A stretch of DNA of 64,000 bases. Origin: Myxococcaceae bacterium JPH2 (GTDB taxonomy: Bacteria > Myxococcota > Myxococcia > Myxococcales > Myxococcaceae). This document shows positions 45,801 through 48,753 of this stretch, piece by piece (within the stretch, counting starts at the first letter, position 1; the number at the start of each line of letters is the position of its first letter). The position numbers and the translations under genes were made by a program. The stretch spans positions 45,349 to 109,348 of the forward strand of contig JAEMGR010000018.1 in NCBI GenBank assembly GCA_016458225.1, read 5' to 3'. Under the pieces are notes generated by a model. The model worked only from the letters and a program-made list of their open reading frames with translations. It searched no databases and was not told the origin of the DNA.

Positions 45801-47902
45801 TCCTGAGCGAGGCAGACAGGGGTGTGCAGGTATTTGACTTCACGCAAGTCGATGCCCCACGTCTGGTGGCTGAGTACCCTGCGGGGCGCGCAGATGATGC
45901 GATCCTGAGCGGGGACGACATCGTCGTGGCGGATGCAATTCACGGCGTGAGACGATTCACGCTGCCTCGTGTGAGCACTGCGCCGTCAGTCAGTATCACG
46001 CTGCCTGTGGCCGGGGCAGAACTGCGCCCTGGTGACAAGTTCGTTGTGTTGGGTGAGTCGTCCGGTGTCGATGTGGAGAGCCTTGACTTGCTGATTGATG
46101 GCAAGCTCGTGGGGGCAATCTATGACCGTGAGCTGCGCATCATTCATCAAGTGCCAGCGGACGCGAGCCCAGGGACTGAGTTGTCCGTGCAGCTTCTCGC
46201 GAGAAGCTCGAACGGGAGGACGGCTCTGTCGCCACCCGCACGAGTCACTATTGCTCCTCTCGTGGGTGTCGCAGCGCCCATCAGCCTGAACGTTTCCAAC
46301 GGGACGACCTATCACTCCGGCCAGTTCCTGGAACTCGCGGTGGGGCACAATAACTTCGTTAGCCCGGCACAGATTGCGCTGCGGTTTGGTTCTCGACTGG
46401 TAGGAACTGTGACTCCGCAGCCAGGTGCGTCTTGGACGAACGTTGTGGTTCGGATGCCTGCATTGGGGACCGCAACCACCGACACATTGTCCGCGGAGCT
46501 TGTGGATGGCGTCGGACGAATGGTTCGGTCTCAGGTAACGGTCACCGTCCAGCCGCCTCCTGTATTCACGAGCCCACCGGGAGGCTTGCCTACGCAGCTA
46601 CGCGCATTGCCTTATGTGAATCGTATCAATACGTCCTACTGGTGGTCTCAAGGGCCATACGCGTATTCTCTGCGAGTGAATGGGGCGGTTGTCGCAACGC
46701 AAGACATCCCGTATGCGAACTACTACAGCTATCCACTGCTCTACGACCTGCGCATCCCCGAGGCACAGGTAGGCCAGAGCGTGACGTTGTCCCTGGAGGT
46801 AAAGGATCCGCTCGGACGAGCGCTGACCTCGACGCAGACCTACACCGTGCTCCCGGCGAGCGACAGCGCACCGAGTCTTGCAACTACCTCCGGGACGTCG
46901 AAGGGGGCAGAACCGGCAGCCTTGGGCCGCTCGGAGTCTCCGTTGCCCGAGTCCGTGGGTGCCTCGCGCGCGATGCCTTCGGTGTCACTGGATGCAATCG
47001 ACTATCTGGTTGTCGGACGCCCCATCCCGCTATCTGCCGGCTGGTCGAGTCTGGACATTCCGCTCGCTTGGGCGGAGTTCCGTGTCGACGGTGATGTGAT
47101 TCCAGGAGGCCGCTTCGAGGCGCCGTCGCAGACGGCAGTTCAGGTGCCCTACACGGCCACGACGACGGGATCGGCACGGCTCGAGGTCGAGGTCATGGAT
47201 CGCTTGGGCGGGCGGGTGAGCGTGTTCCGACAGGTGGAGCGCTTGCCGACGGGCTCGGGCGCCTCGTGTGAGCTGCCCATTCCGCTGAAGCTCGGAGAGA
47301 CGTCAGTCCCGGTCACGGGAGTCTCGGATTCGCCCAGCTGCTACGCGGGCATGGCGGGCGCGTGGTTGTCGTTGCCGTTCGACGGAGCGGTCGAGAGCCT
47401 CTCGTTCTCCTCTTCGGATGTCGCGTTCGCCCAGGATGGCTGTGGGGCCGTGCCTCTGGCGTGTCAGTCGGGAGTGCAGACCGTGGGACCGCTGTCGGCG
47501 GGGGCTCGCCTCTTCGTGCGGCGTGCGCACCAAGGCAGTGACACCCCGCGAGTCACCCTCCAGCAGGCGCGACTCGGAGTGGGGGCTCGGTGTGAGCCCG
47601 AGTCCACGGCCTTTGTCTGTGCCTCTGGACGCTGTGAGGTGGATTCGGTGGGAGGGTTCCGCTGCCAAGCGGTTGAGGGGGGCTCTTGGTCTGGAGCGCA
47701 GGACGCTTGGGATGGCGGGACATGGCTGATGCCCGACGCCTCGGCTGGCCTGCGCGGTGCATTCACGCCGGGCGTCTGGAAGCCGGACGCCGCGGGCCGT
47801 TGTATTGGGCGCGTGGTGAGTGGTGCCTCGGGCACTACGACTTGTGATGATGGCGACTGCGTGGCCGGAACGGCCTGCGAGTTCCTGGGAGGCGGACAGT
47901 GA
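18872..47902 (+). CDS. Giant secreted modular beta-protein (9,676 aa): Ig-like, LVIVD propeller, Big_5 and IPT/TIG modules
   Basis: One uninterrupted frame with a GGGGGAAG ribosome-binding site and a Sec signal (hydrophobic core, AVA-QS cleavage near residue 28). In order: two bacterial-Ig-like domains (about 265-450); about 21 Ig-like modules of about 95 aa sharing DDVGVxxVELxVDG (about 450-2860); seven supermodules of LVIVD-type propeller, Big_5 and two IPT/TIG domains (about 2860-7210); a further Big_5; five Ig modules; an eighth propeller (about 7790-8070); four Ig modules; a ninth propeller (about 8455-9030); four Ig-like modules; and a C-terminal region with 12 cysteines in the last 215 residues. 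LVIVD motifs such as GVLLVDVSDPTRP mark the propellers. No LPXTG, autotransporter barrel or C-terminal membrane anchor is seen. I infer an extracellular adhesin or scaffold; its function is unknown. It is coupled to the next gene by a GTGA overlap. Confidence 0.93.
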   Translation: MQWLSTWRLGALGVVLAFVCATPGLAVAQSAPSVVAIYPVAPPQPGARSVELGFEVEGGDVRQVAVSVQGTSASAGAFANLSRTVVSRDEAGAVPFHVLVPLSAPLPADGRLTVRASPVVSSGTEAETAQVVLDAAAQPPGFASNAVSVRASSDASKLLVDVAFQGPVARAELTVTGASSALLRTVKGDLDDVEAHAFVVARRLVAYPRLTSPGKVTFSLPVRTPSIPPDGVVVADVALVDPFGRTVHTSTVEFTDSNAFDPVLSLRASPSPLLLSEGPGQRVTLTATAKFAIAGDVDVSGASSGATYTSQDESVAVVTREGQVVARANGDTTVTVAYAGYTASVPVVVDSTAILASLAIVPAPPATAAVIDRVGAALQLRLEGVLTNGARVDLTPAELGTQWSSEDASSLTVSPDGRVTSLRAVPTRVFAKYPGQAPVSLKVDARDGVPEVTLSAPSTVVAGGSLEVHATASDDVGVARVDFLVNGVPTVSDTSPPYVLEVKAPPYAGGTMVLRARVVDTAQQERLSPEIRVAVTGAPAASSRHVVYEAPQAGQVLVAGLPQLLRVTSGDWTSGTLAPGDFQSVRFSVDDAPLGVAVAPSVEVRLKSTAKGQEPVLVPVWQVSFLPPKSSAGTAAIIRAAAVDGAGAEVPVEALAVRIASDTAPLLTLRQPVGPIADATVGAPLVVAGSLGDDALAFGVDLRLWVEGAVVASTRLSKGALGSSPAGSEDFSFAWTPPATSLGKRVKIEVQAIDVGGNERRVAFNAMVKADSPPQLSILSPTHQGSVLAGSHVSLLAATLDDSQQPVQVSWFVNGAPVGLSSAAPYAVDYLLPPASAGQTFVIDAVARDSAGQETRQSVTIFSAPDVQPPSLALVTPSQGAKVVRTEELLVSVAGLDDVDVSKVELLVDDAVIFTDTAPPKNAGVPGSFVTHAIVAPSLLQTRADHRLRARAYDVSGNVGFSPEVLIHALGDAPPEVSLRRPASGQHVTVGSKLEVVVDASDDVAVKKVELFLGATSVATLTVPPYRFEVPIAGPARSAVLKAVATDSADATAESQVSIEIAEDTQAPLVGFRSPAEGARVFASRTLSVEVVASDDVAVAWAELYLGAQKVARLQEGVRDGLYQVFTFPVPIPAQPPTQTAPQSLELRAVAADTHGQTAERRISVQAVRDQPPTVTVLSPPSGSPYREGEDVPVAVSLADDDGVIGWVGVSGDIPQGTLPVTGPARDVRTPQVVTVRAPIVHLGQPETVGVMARDTAGQNSEPATVALQVTRDVQPPTALLVSPLPSRDTPLEVALNGSLGARVEVRDDVRVSRVAVLVDGVVLHLADGSDPLSVAEERFEETRVPDPLGPGSILTRREYVGSFAGTVSLRGMVAGKHTLVARAFDPAGNVTETSPVDFVVKPLLDKEPPRLTLSLAGGPDERVCVAGTTVNLTVAASDDGEVRTVEASLDGVALSLPAYSPGASVVMTIPVPMPTQGAGARVMTFSARAVDSTLKTTEASLTRVLVEDAAPSVAVLRPQSGTAVTEERREQVQVELKDDVGLESGFVVLSTSAARISTETPDAVELSVPNAVPGGTASQVTWSFGQAQTFRAAVGAGTLRIVPPDSLDLGTAPGRVKLRVAPSPTGKGARARVAYRYRILAGAENSAAVRDFLATYPAGRGEVVLRAPLYEVDLGFPVPDVQVDEIDVELLPETAAGEPVVVSRTGLVFDSLGVQARVVAGDEWVALGLLDSHAVTAGRAIQPQVRLRPPMGWSPRAAVLSAFTRDTSGKRAMATIPLRVQPDTQVPSVLVTEPANGSTVVEGSPVAVSMSFRDNVEVESADLQVDGLTVASFTRPGPDASTSLVLRRPASGAPVALSVVARDRAGNASVSASTFVDVRPDAVPSVRWSSLASDVESVTAPELASGFVRLLQGTVANLAFDALDDVGVASVEVRFRDAVVLSEAVSPATRLASRRVSFTPPVGRDGEPSVLLVTVTDTLGKKGQVRLVVEGRRASAPAVAIATPARDATLSEGSIQLFLQAVAGDDTRVRSVQWFINGQPVLEVPETTAQAVRVMADHLENDLPVPLDPDVRAAVLRLSAPFQDVSRLKLYGGRVRLPPGFVALDPNRTQTALTLRAVATDLEGHASSEEQAVVVVADTSAPVASLLQPLPSQSVVEKTPFQVEVSAWDNVFVDRVEILAGPSQAALQVVYVAGGFPPENALPSSPFDVYAPPVSYAVTAPALATLAGAGAQSAPYFVAARARDLSQKWSLQFIQQVNVVRDREPAVAIIAPPDGRSVVEGSTATVVVSAEDDVGIQSVELSVNGSVTPLVLRRPPFAFQVPVPRGATEMTLQASAVDSFMHRVNSQLVRVPVVTDKAPTVALAQPHQGDTLTEGRDFAVVVAAQDDVDISWVEVLVEGGVGGTLRYTGTTRPFSFRVPLPYGSAGRTLTLRARARDSLGQESMAPVVTVSVHADTEPPSVAFLSPAAGSEIVEGMRLEIEAKAEDNVSVASVVFRLAGSTEPLATMPVAPYRFSYRVPMGARGSTLTFIAEATDSSQLKSQQQVSVKVVKDEPPTVALHGPAQVVAGLKRRFSVTAEDSVGVASVSLDVGTGDSLTEVARRYVLPYDFDYEAPASLVGTTLTLRARAVDLSGQETRSAPLQVQVVPDARPVVAIKKPLPGTNVFDGRPVRMQVEATDADGGIRQVIFLVDGKRVATAETPAGIPGAPNVYVGEFIAPVGSGNRDFALTAVAVDTAGQETVSAAVMVGTVRDTVPPEVEMVDPPAYDLVTEGDTVTLSAAARDNAGIDFVEFWVDGAKLGSTSETHPGPSNRPLHSLSWLVPGGRAGDQVTLHSAAVDPSENRTESSSVKVEIGLRPSHLLSPFSTTSSLGPVAANAAGLVVVGGSGVSPQSSPSGNAVAFVQATQGDNPLVALGLVPLDAPPAAMTMAGQFALVVSPSRLKAGGVYVPPTLSVVDASTRVLRGSVDLPGNEVRGVAVKDRLAYVANGSAGVVVVDVGVPTAPQRVLTVPVLGGARDVFVAGDLLLVAAGDAGLLVLDPRHPRLKQRGFVAVPGAALTVSAVGSRAFVGCDGPGARLAVVDLTRPESPRLLSLLPHALARQDVLATGLASVAATGHLVLGTTQLVDANAQPVKGLMAVSVVKPDGSASTLVRANLPRVAQVVPAAGGAVTTVDGSLALYGLERMVVMSVSPADGARQVPVAANDLVIDVEFSTAPDPESIQLGTVVLRAGEPQLGPEVPTRVEVMGRLLRVHLLQSLAVSTDYFLTVGPELATSTHLVLGETFRSRFTTRAVGAALPSVLEVVPASGPLEGGTFVTVHGTGFATGARVLFSGAEATDVAVAADGLSLTARTPAQLEGAATVTVVNPNGLEGSLYGGFLFLKILEVNFVSPATGPLAGNNTVELVGGGFQRGATVTVGGKAATDVRVLSPGLMTVKMPSGTFGPADVRVTNPDGRVVVVPGAYLYTDLSVSSVVGRQVSVPGDGGQVAGRLPSLPPVKVALSAGKAYVLSPAAVATSAKDVVELQRSSIQGALSVVNVSQPTQASVMGGMSMPAPYEPVALAVRGTRAYVAVNGASLPYVDVVGEGVPSLLVVDVTLPTAPALVVAVPGVGKATGIALAGDLALMASGSSGVTLFSLMDPDRPVLLGSVTKFLFDGTQREPSIEDVAVSGHYAVLRAQWGGERRLLVTDLAMPGLPVVGELSGGSSAVALSGRQGLSVVGEALRTLSLTPPTRPHDVSTVTPLVAGMRFTSAALGAQLGVAGASGNAALLQVVMASDPTRPEAVDAVDLFPAAKLSDVAVEGDVLVGTVSETVPVPEGAQVPGDALVVVGVPFPVVTASVPADGETAVYVGTTPRVILSQPVLDADASTVQLVLMNGSAAGVPVPLSRVEADTAGTTLTLVPQDGLAVNQTYQIRVEGLHARKNSTPMPGSFVAEFTTASQPSAVPVTVSTLTPRQGPSAGGTLVTLNGTGFGVGMEVRFNDVPAQLVSLVSSTQAVVKVPAGGAGPATLTVGVPGGSRADLVGAFLYVDSLSVAAVTPARGPTSGSTRVLISGTGFAPEGGVQVRFGGRPADQVRVLGLGLIQAYTPDGLRGPVDVTVTNPDGTTRTLVRGFTFDQPTGASVALGHPLRDAVVVGELAFTVGGSALEVVDLSGLRRFGPQVGMPIPPDQRGKLVDDNGDQRDDRRLGSLMLPGEATSIAYPLEGGDLLYVGLVVPAASGGGAMEGAVAVVDVDHPESPVLRRVTRAGAHGVFAVDARGDRLLAAAAASGLRSFDISVEAFPVHEVSTPPGAQSVAVWGDRAVLGTGTRDADFRVGAGTLQVWSMSGAPVPVGAMPQSIAAQRVRMLGDVAVVAAGAEGLVLVDVSSEVPVRLASVDVKGFAADVRLAGRVAYVAAGSAGVAVVDLSDLLDPKLLYHVAGNDGGDARAVALGGGRLVSMRERGARGWALEFGDASELSVVGASVAEGERVPRSLASVTVFLSAAFDAATAPGAFSLTANGIPVAGPPPEVGGEGDLRSTMVFRPSQPLPAGAVMRLSVSKALKTPAGVALIAPFSVSFIAAADMGDAPVISQVVPRVGPVVGGQRVQVLGSHFTSDSTVWMGGLPAQVWASSSTRLEVVTPPGVVGLADVEVRQDTSALVARRSGGYLYVAPLRATEATPRFLNPRGGSTVSVVGDGFLPAWADPLGATRVLVRGLPASDVQVTSFHSLTAVAPAGSFGAAEVTVVAPDGLSRASASSKVGYGLPFSGEERAVATAPQALVANPAQPLQVFAAAGASGNGNRFAQDYVGPITKQGTIQESYRALVLDATRAGAPRTSGAQVVDPPDALVDRFFAVRMRYVNDTALPDIEVMPDSLDVAARDGRLYVANGQSGLTVLDATDTRGLPLLGRAALNTSGSGETMSATRVLPTPTGAWVLGTEMHKAMNEQCPGSLRAYGEAGSVALFDARVPQDPVLVGSLGMLPDVFGATVAEGRAFVVTGSHQGLYYCPPDSGDPRDLPPPPETSITGHGAGDQALPHVGGTSTGQLLVYGSARPGAALVGQLPLPYVLTDVVVVRGVAIVAAADFGLLFVNVADPAVPMLIPGASIPFDSKLSNAPGHPQRLRLVGDMLFVASAEGGVLLVDVSDPTRPQLVSGGNVERAWDVVPVQDRLLLASRDRVSELSVPFLYVTGFAPERQAAVPPESVALTVRFNRALATSGVTSRNVRLLGPGGEDVPVVLEVVDSVLTVRASGALSPSQDYHLSVDSTVTDQRGGALLVPFRLDFRTAAANSHVPKPVAVSRATADLAGGTSLTVTGEGFTGTAHVWVGGAAATFDVLSDTELRVTVPAATLAGPADLTVENGGGPTGTLPSAVLYLDSLAGALVTLTPDHGPVEGGTRVTVSLSGARALAPGSKVFVGDAPAVDVDIRDLSSLRFTTPAVDGAALVPVRVQRPDEAPVQVGLFSYDMPVGTALSLPGFPPRVASEIRLRGDTLYAGVSTPGFAGLEIFDVKVEERPLRLGGVLSQTPVRGIDVSGSVAFLATDALGLSVVDASDPAFPFVADHATTFGWATGVRVVGAEAFVSVTDPQAGPGAIQVFQASGPRLSTPTSVPLDADALALDVGPGRLYALTSQVANGTGSGLSLTVYDRLGTRLGSTTVLSGSRSYEQLVASRLLVRGGQAFVTVGTKVHVFDLRDESHPRLLQATDLGAPVTGLTEVGGSLFAATSGSSTLIEVPPTELLAVDVTPAEGAVVPVGTSIQVRFTLPVAVSSVTPSTFFVRARSGGSWRDVAGALDVVYSVRGSTVLFTPAPNSLNEGDEIQVSVTSGVHAFDTRPLAVPVSVHFMLAPDGALQPVLGALTPASGLANASTVVRLTGAGFRAAAGATPGTRVLVGGQEASVAWIARDTLDVTVPPSLGAAAGPARVEVIDGPSGLSASRLGGFLYRDPLRLQVVSPTQSPQQGGGGITLTGKGFHPGMSVSFGDTPSFEVRVLSMDQAVARVPPHTAGLVDVTVATAGQSFTLPQSFLYGAGAVARLPTLPVAHVLVDNGVAYAALGGASAIVGEDGTVYEASRATDEGGLLIARLNELPTLREEKTLRFPATGGGRRLAKAGSTLYMAAGPAGLKRWDVSLPAAPVEQPAIATTGSATDVVVQDRLLFVADSAGVSQYRLGETEAPLPVGSRAVVGGATALALQGTYLLVADGNVAAPRLHVLDATRGDLPEVGTGFPLSAPAQHIVVNGSRAFASLGRVRQVAIVELADPLNPAPAGSLVLSDPQGRTWMSAEQTWVSGGVAYVAAGGGKVQRFAVPVGQSPTSLERAWVMGDARTLAFADDHLLVGTLFLDVAGQAVELPLQHESSRLGVLAGALAAVAMDHLELVGTSPAQGERVAVGAAMRLRLTAFPDMTTAESVTLVPEDGVATPVRVARRAVATTEGADLLLEPYVPLLSGTRYRLHVGKDLADVAGGKLGVDVDIRFSTASTASAERPRITGVTPGYGLEAGGDTVLIQGERFVEGCLVSIGGTPALQRTVAPDGRSISVKVPPGVAGPAAVRVENVGGLSDVKLGAYRYLVAPSLTGVSPTSAPFNSQAYVELTGQGLFSDSLVTFGGLPATEVRLLSSTTLRVRVPDGITGAADVRIATPAPGGPVGAAWSGAFMFTLQSRGPFGSGAEAMARVGNALLVAKAGQLTALDLSVAEVPYELGQVSGVTQATALRVSGDEAFLAGAGVVVRYTLGSCGMGPRVPCAPQQQESIFLSPSDVTPTAIVATPGAAYVAMGGGNELALLGRVDGVLRVVSRAYVLGGNIRAMERIRGGLAILVDEGTTSRLEIRSFDDAQLELLGQLGGLPAPAYSMAADGNRLLLGLGAGARLVDATELDAPELVGAWESGTAWNDALSVSLFGPWAWVGGRQRLSWVDTTQGLVERTWAPALGVEGQHVAVVAGVAVAANATSMKVYHLPYPVTVGAQPAPGGVVAPEGTLSVTVSSLLSQAQAEASTVLVKSFVGNVPVAGAPANSGFTLGFKPSPSLDVGQRYTVEATLAPTDIRGGVLAGPWRYSVLGGAAETQMQVASLTPDHGDVAGGALVDISGTHLESVSEVRFGGVPAVLLQPATASLVRVRAPAAMGAGPVTVELRSASGERVLVEGGFVYVAPLAVTAVSPSKVSQDGGWVTLTGTGFTRGIVVTVDGGQVLSNALSATELRVFVPAGPLGFVTLKLTQPGGAAVELVGSVQRADTRPPRVVAWDPAQLEGGQNLPLTSRFTVRFDEPIDAASAAQAKLWRGTIAEPATVTVSADGMGLTLVPSASLLSTTQYVLSVQGIRDLNGNTVTEGGTASFRTVDVTSPVVTLVVKNSGRPVEMGDLFTAQIEWLLEVRMTDDSGGIGPRALSVDGVPLVGNGGVFTYTWSADKVGKTSQLLARAEDGSGNSAEVQVTVQIVNDVPPTVTFTQPTVAALTLEEGSTLDVGVSATDNTKLSAMELRLDGASIKRDASLTTASGTLTHRVRMPRMVSGAEAHVLTASATDEGGLTGSAVPVALTVTPDVTPPVVSVLAPADGTRVISGSMLDLRVNATDTNPVRSVRFEVDGVPVATLTSSPWTVRWHAPVVTADRNVVVTVSALDERGNMGTATSRLTIEPSTAPMYVAFSSPGMGSEFVEGSPVVVTVYPIAPAGIRRVRLSMDTNEVVLTQSPWSYTFVAPTVGPEGGAAMLRAVVEDQGGVESAPATLQIRVRDSGTVAPVVTLTSDPEGPVFTGGSQISVVASATTGASVSPRVQVNGADSAVTSGRAVLPLGPEGASVRVSADASGLGGNATAESTGVLAVFAAGAAVQLPLEGPEAVSDMALTGEQLWVLRDNGGGLSRVEAHVRADGTLLSSRSLDGGAAALATRGDQVAVALRVAGAGELDLLPSDLSTLIRIPLRREPSALAAFRGGWLVGSDEGVEVRDAAGALQARVALGPVKGLSVQGERLYVLAGAQLSVIDLAVPPAPEVVASVNVTDAVAVTAQGADRVCVAGTSVACFTVSGSVLAPSGTKTLSAPAVSVRAIGAWLLVGTDTGLTVLDARFEPRVAGQYPEVQGRVVATGGGVFAARGATVSRLGLARDPGLPQLTLSAPSTAAPGTRLALATTWVDEDEPLNAYTAELLVDGRVVEVLDSRLPSTVDLPRIGTSTQLTLRVRDLAGNVVTAQRTVSLVDDGAGPVLLGLGLPSSVLEGTEFQVRLLAKDPARVAAVEVTVSGQSPVTFNAPTWAGVLRAPMVSSSGSVTVAAVAVDAQGRRGPAVQAQIQVVDDTGAAPQVSTLERQGTGPILEGARVSVLATTAPAAVREVRFLVDHVEQQRVTGAPYVASLLMPTGTGSRDVVVEAVAVDLQGRESAPVSLSLIVVDDTSEPSLSLSVEPAEGRVAAGSLLSATVTASDAGGVLHVEQTLTQGGSVVTTGGAVIRYTVPEATPMGTLLELVAQVTDRMGNVTTKTVKWEVIAPVLSSTGQLFTSSFEGAEQLVVQGDRVYVRTATGFTIGALTRGDPVSLVELGRFVTPNRPLSMAVTGDTVVLAYGTGGVDIVNATDPTAPVVASHLDNAFGVVAAFGDSVYASMLTPNYVAVLDLSDLEHPLVNFPYGGTAVLVGASVDGAMQKSGNGLYVPARTTLTASGSNGGSTSWVELDENIVSAERDSGRVVIATSKAIRVHALQAGTFLSSAPMIAAPRALRVVNGMAYVLGTDGRMRIVDVREPSAATVVASELVDGADVAVSGGVLLIASRSGVEARRLVHGTASPTSTPSATMTFSDVPMGLSDYRGGVVVAAGSAGFRYLDSTSPTRFVERSQLTGFSGRQIERMGNDLYYLLGNRIEWNYEQEGGGLSLNMSGWYRNYWLAQMGAVTRFSVAKGRLWAMNGGRISTLALPDGVGVPSMLMSSGAVDISGDDIHAAVAHGAGGWSLLGADASGSMRRLATYAGVAVSAVALRGELAVTANATSVTSWSISDSSATQRVTVSTAGPVVRARLYGRLAVLSEADRGVQVFDFTQVDAPRLVAEYPAGRADDAILSGDDIVVADAIHGVRRFTLPRVSTAPSVSITLPVAGAELRPGDKFVVLGESSGVDVESLDLLIDGKLVGAIYDRELRIIHQVPADASPGTELSVQLLARSSNGRTALSPPARVTIAPLVGVAAPISLNVSNGTTYHSGQFLELAVGHNNFVSPAQIALRFGSRLVGTVTPQPGASWTNVVVRMPALGTATTDTLSAELVDGVGRMVRSQVTVTVQPPPVFTSPPGGLPTQLRALPYVNRINTSYWWSQGPYAYSLRVNGAVVATQDIPYANYYSYPLLYDLRIPEAQVGQSVTLSLEVKDPLGRALTSTQTYTVLPASDSAPSLATTSGTSKGAEPAALGRSESPLPESVGASRAMPSVSLDAIDYLVVGRPIPLSAGWSSLDIPLAWAEFRVDGDVIPGGRFEAPSQTAVQVPYTATTTGSARLEVEVMDRLGGRVSVFRQVERLPTGSGASCELPIPLKLGETSVPVTGVSDSPSCYAGMAGAWLSLPFDGAVESLSFSSSDVAFAQDGCGAVPLACQSGVQTVGPLSAGARLFVRRAHQGSDTPRVTLQQARLGVGARCEPESTAFVCASGRCEVDSVGGFRCQAVEGGSWSGAQDAWDGGTWLMPDASAGLRGAFTPGVWKPDAAGRCIGRVVSGASGTTTCDDGDCVAGTACEFLGGGQ
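20219..27440 (+). repeat. Array of about 21 degenerate Ig-like modules within the giant protein
   Basis: Successive modules of about 80-130 aa begin P-x-V-x-(L/I/F)-x-x-P-x-x-G and carry a central (D/N)DVxVxxVELxVDG strand pair followed by PPYxFxVPxP. They resemble bacterial Ig-like (Big_7-type) domains. Sequence divergence is high, so the array is old rather than a recent tandem expansion. Confidence 0.75.
27451..40490 (+). repeat. Seven-fold supermodule: LVIVD propeller, Big_5, TIG, TIG
   Basis: The Big_5 boundaries fall near 28441, 30384, 32258, 34381, 36040, 37943 and 39691, and the following TIG pairs start near 28770, 30711, 32573, 34692, 36364, 38266 and 39995. Each unit is about 560-700 aa. 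TIG domains share VxPxxGPxxGGTxVTVxGxGF and end in VTNPDG-type strands. An eighth Big_5 near 40522 follows directly without a propeller. Confidence 0.75.
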
Positions 47903-48753
47903 ATCGGGGGCTGTTGGGGGTGGTTCTGGTGGGCGTGTTGGGGTGGGGGCTGGTGGGGTGCGATTCCGCGGACGTGGTGGCGAAGGTGGGGCGCTCGCCG
48001 GTGACACGGGCGGACGTGGCGCTGTGGCTGCAGACCCACGAAGGGGTGGGGACGGCGGAGGCCGCGCTGGATGGCGTGGTGGAGCGCACGCTCCTCGTCG
48101 AGAAGGCTCGGGAGGACGACCTCTTGAAGGACCCCGAGGTGGCCGCGCGTGCCGAGGCCGCACGTCGCGAGGTGATCGCGAATGCGTACCTTGACCGCCT
48201 GTCTCGTGAGACCTCCACCGATGAGGCGCTGATGGCGCGGTATGAGGCGCGTCGGGAAGGACTGGCGCGCCGGGAAGTGCATGTGGCCCACATCGTGGTT
48301 CGGCTCGCGGAGGGCGCTGACCGCCGAGCGCGGACGGAGGCCCAGGCGAAGATCAATGCGGCGCATGCCCGCCTTGTGGGCGGGGAGGATTTCGCGGCCG
48401 TGGCGCGCGAGGTGTCCGAGGACGCGGTGACGGGGGCGCTGGGAGGAGACCTGGGGCTCGTGCGCGAGGGGCAGATCGACGCGCGCTTCTTCGCCGCGGT
48501 GGCCGCGCTGAAGTCCGGCGAGGTGTCCCAGCCATTCGAGACGGCTTTCGGGCTGCATGTCGCGCGAGCCCTGGAATCGCCACGGACCGTGGTGCCCACG
48601 TTCCAGGAGGTTCGCGGACAGCTGGCGGCCGAGGCGCGCCATGAGGCCGAGGAGACGCTCATGCGTCGACTGCGAGAAGACATTCCGGTGAGGCGCTACC
48701 CGGAGCGGTTGTCGGGTGTGGTGGAGCAGAAGAAGGCCGAGGGGGCGCAGTGA
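47899..48753 (+). CDS. Parvulin-type peptidyl-prolyl isomerase lipoprotein 3
   Basis: A 284-aa lipoprotein: signal peptide with lipobox GLVGC (C21). Residues about 25-120 form a SurA-like helical region (VVAKVGRSPVTRADVALWL, DGVVERTLLVEKAREDDLLKDPEV). Residues about 125-230 are a complete-looking parvulin domain (VHVAHIVVR, FAAVAREVSEDAVTGALGGDLGLVREGQI, GEVSQPFETAFGLHVARAL). Unlike the other two parvulin-like proteins here, it keeps both conserved histidines (AHIV and GLHV), so it is the one most likely to be catalytically active. Its GTG start overlaps the stop of the giant gene (GTGA) and its stop overlaps the Rhs start, so it is locked between the two giants and is probably their dedicated foldase. 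Confidence 0.9.
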   Translation: MNRGLLGVVLVGVLGWGLVGCDSADVVAKVGRSPVTRADVALWLQTHEGVGTAEAALDGVVERTLLVEKAREDDLLKDPEVAARAEAARREVIANAYLDRLSRETSTDEALMARYEARREGLARREVHVAHIVVRLAEGADRRARTEAQAKINAAHARLVGGEDFAAVAREVSEDAVTGALGGDLGLVREGQIDARFFAAVAALKSGEVSQPFETAFGLHVARALESPRTVVPTFQEVRGQLAAEARHEAEETLMRRLREDIPVRRYPERLSGVVEQKKAEGAQ

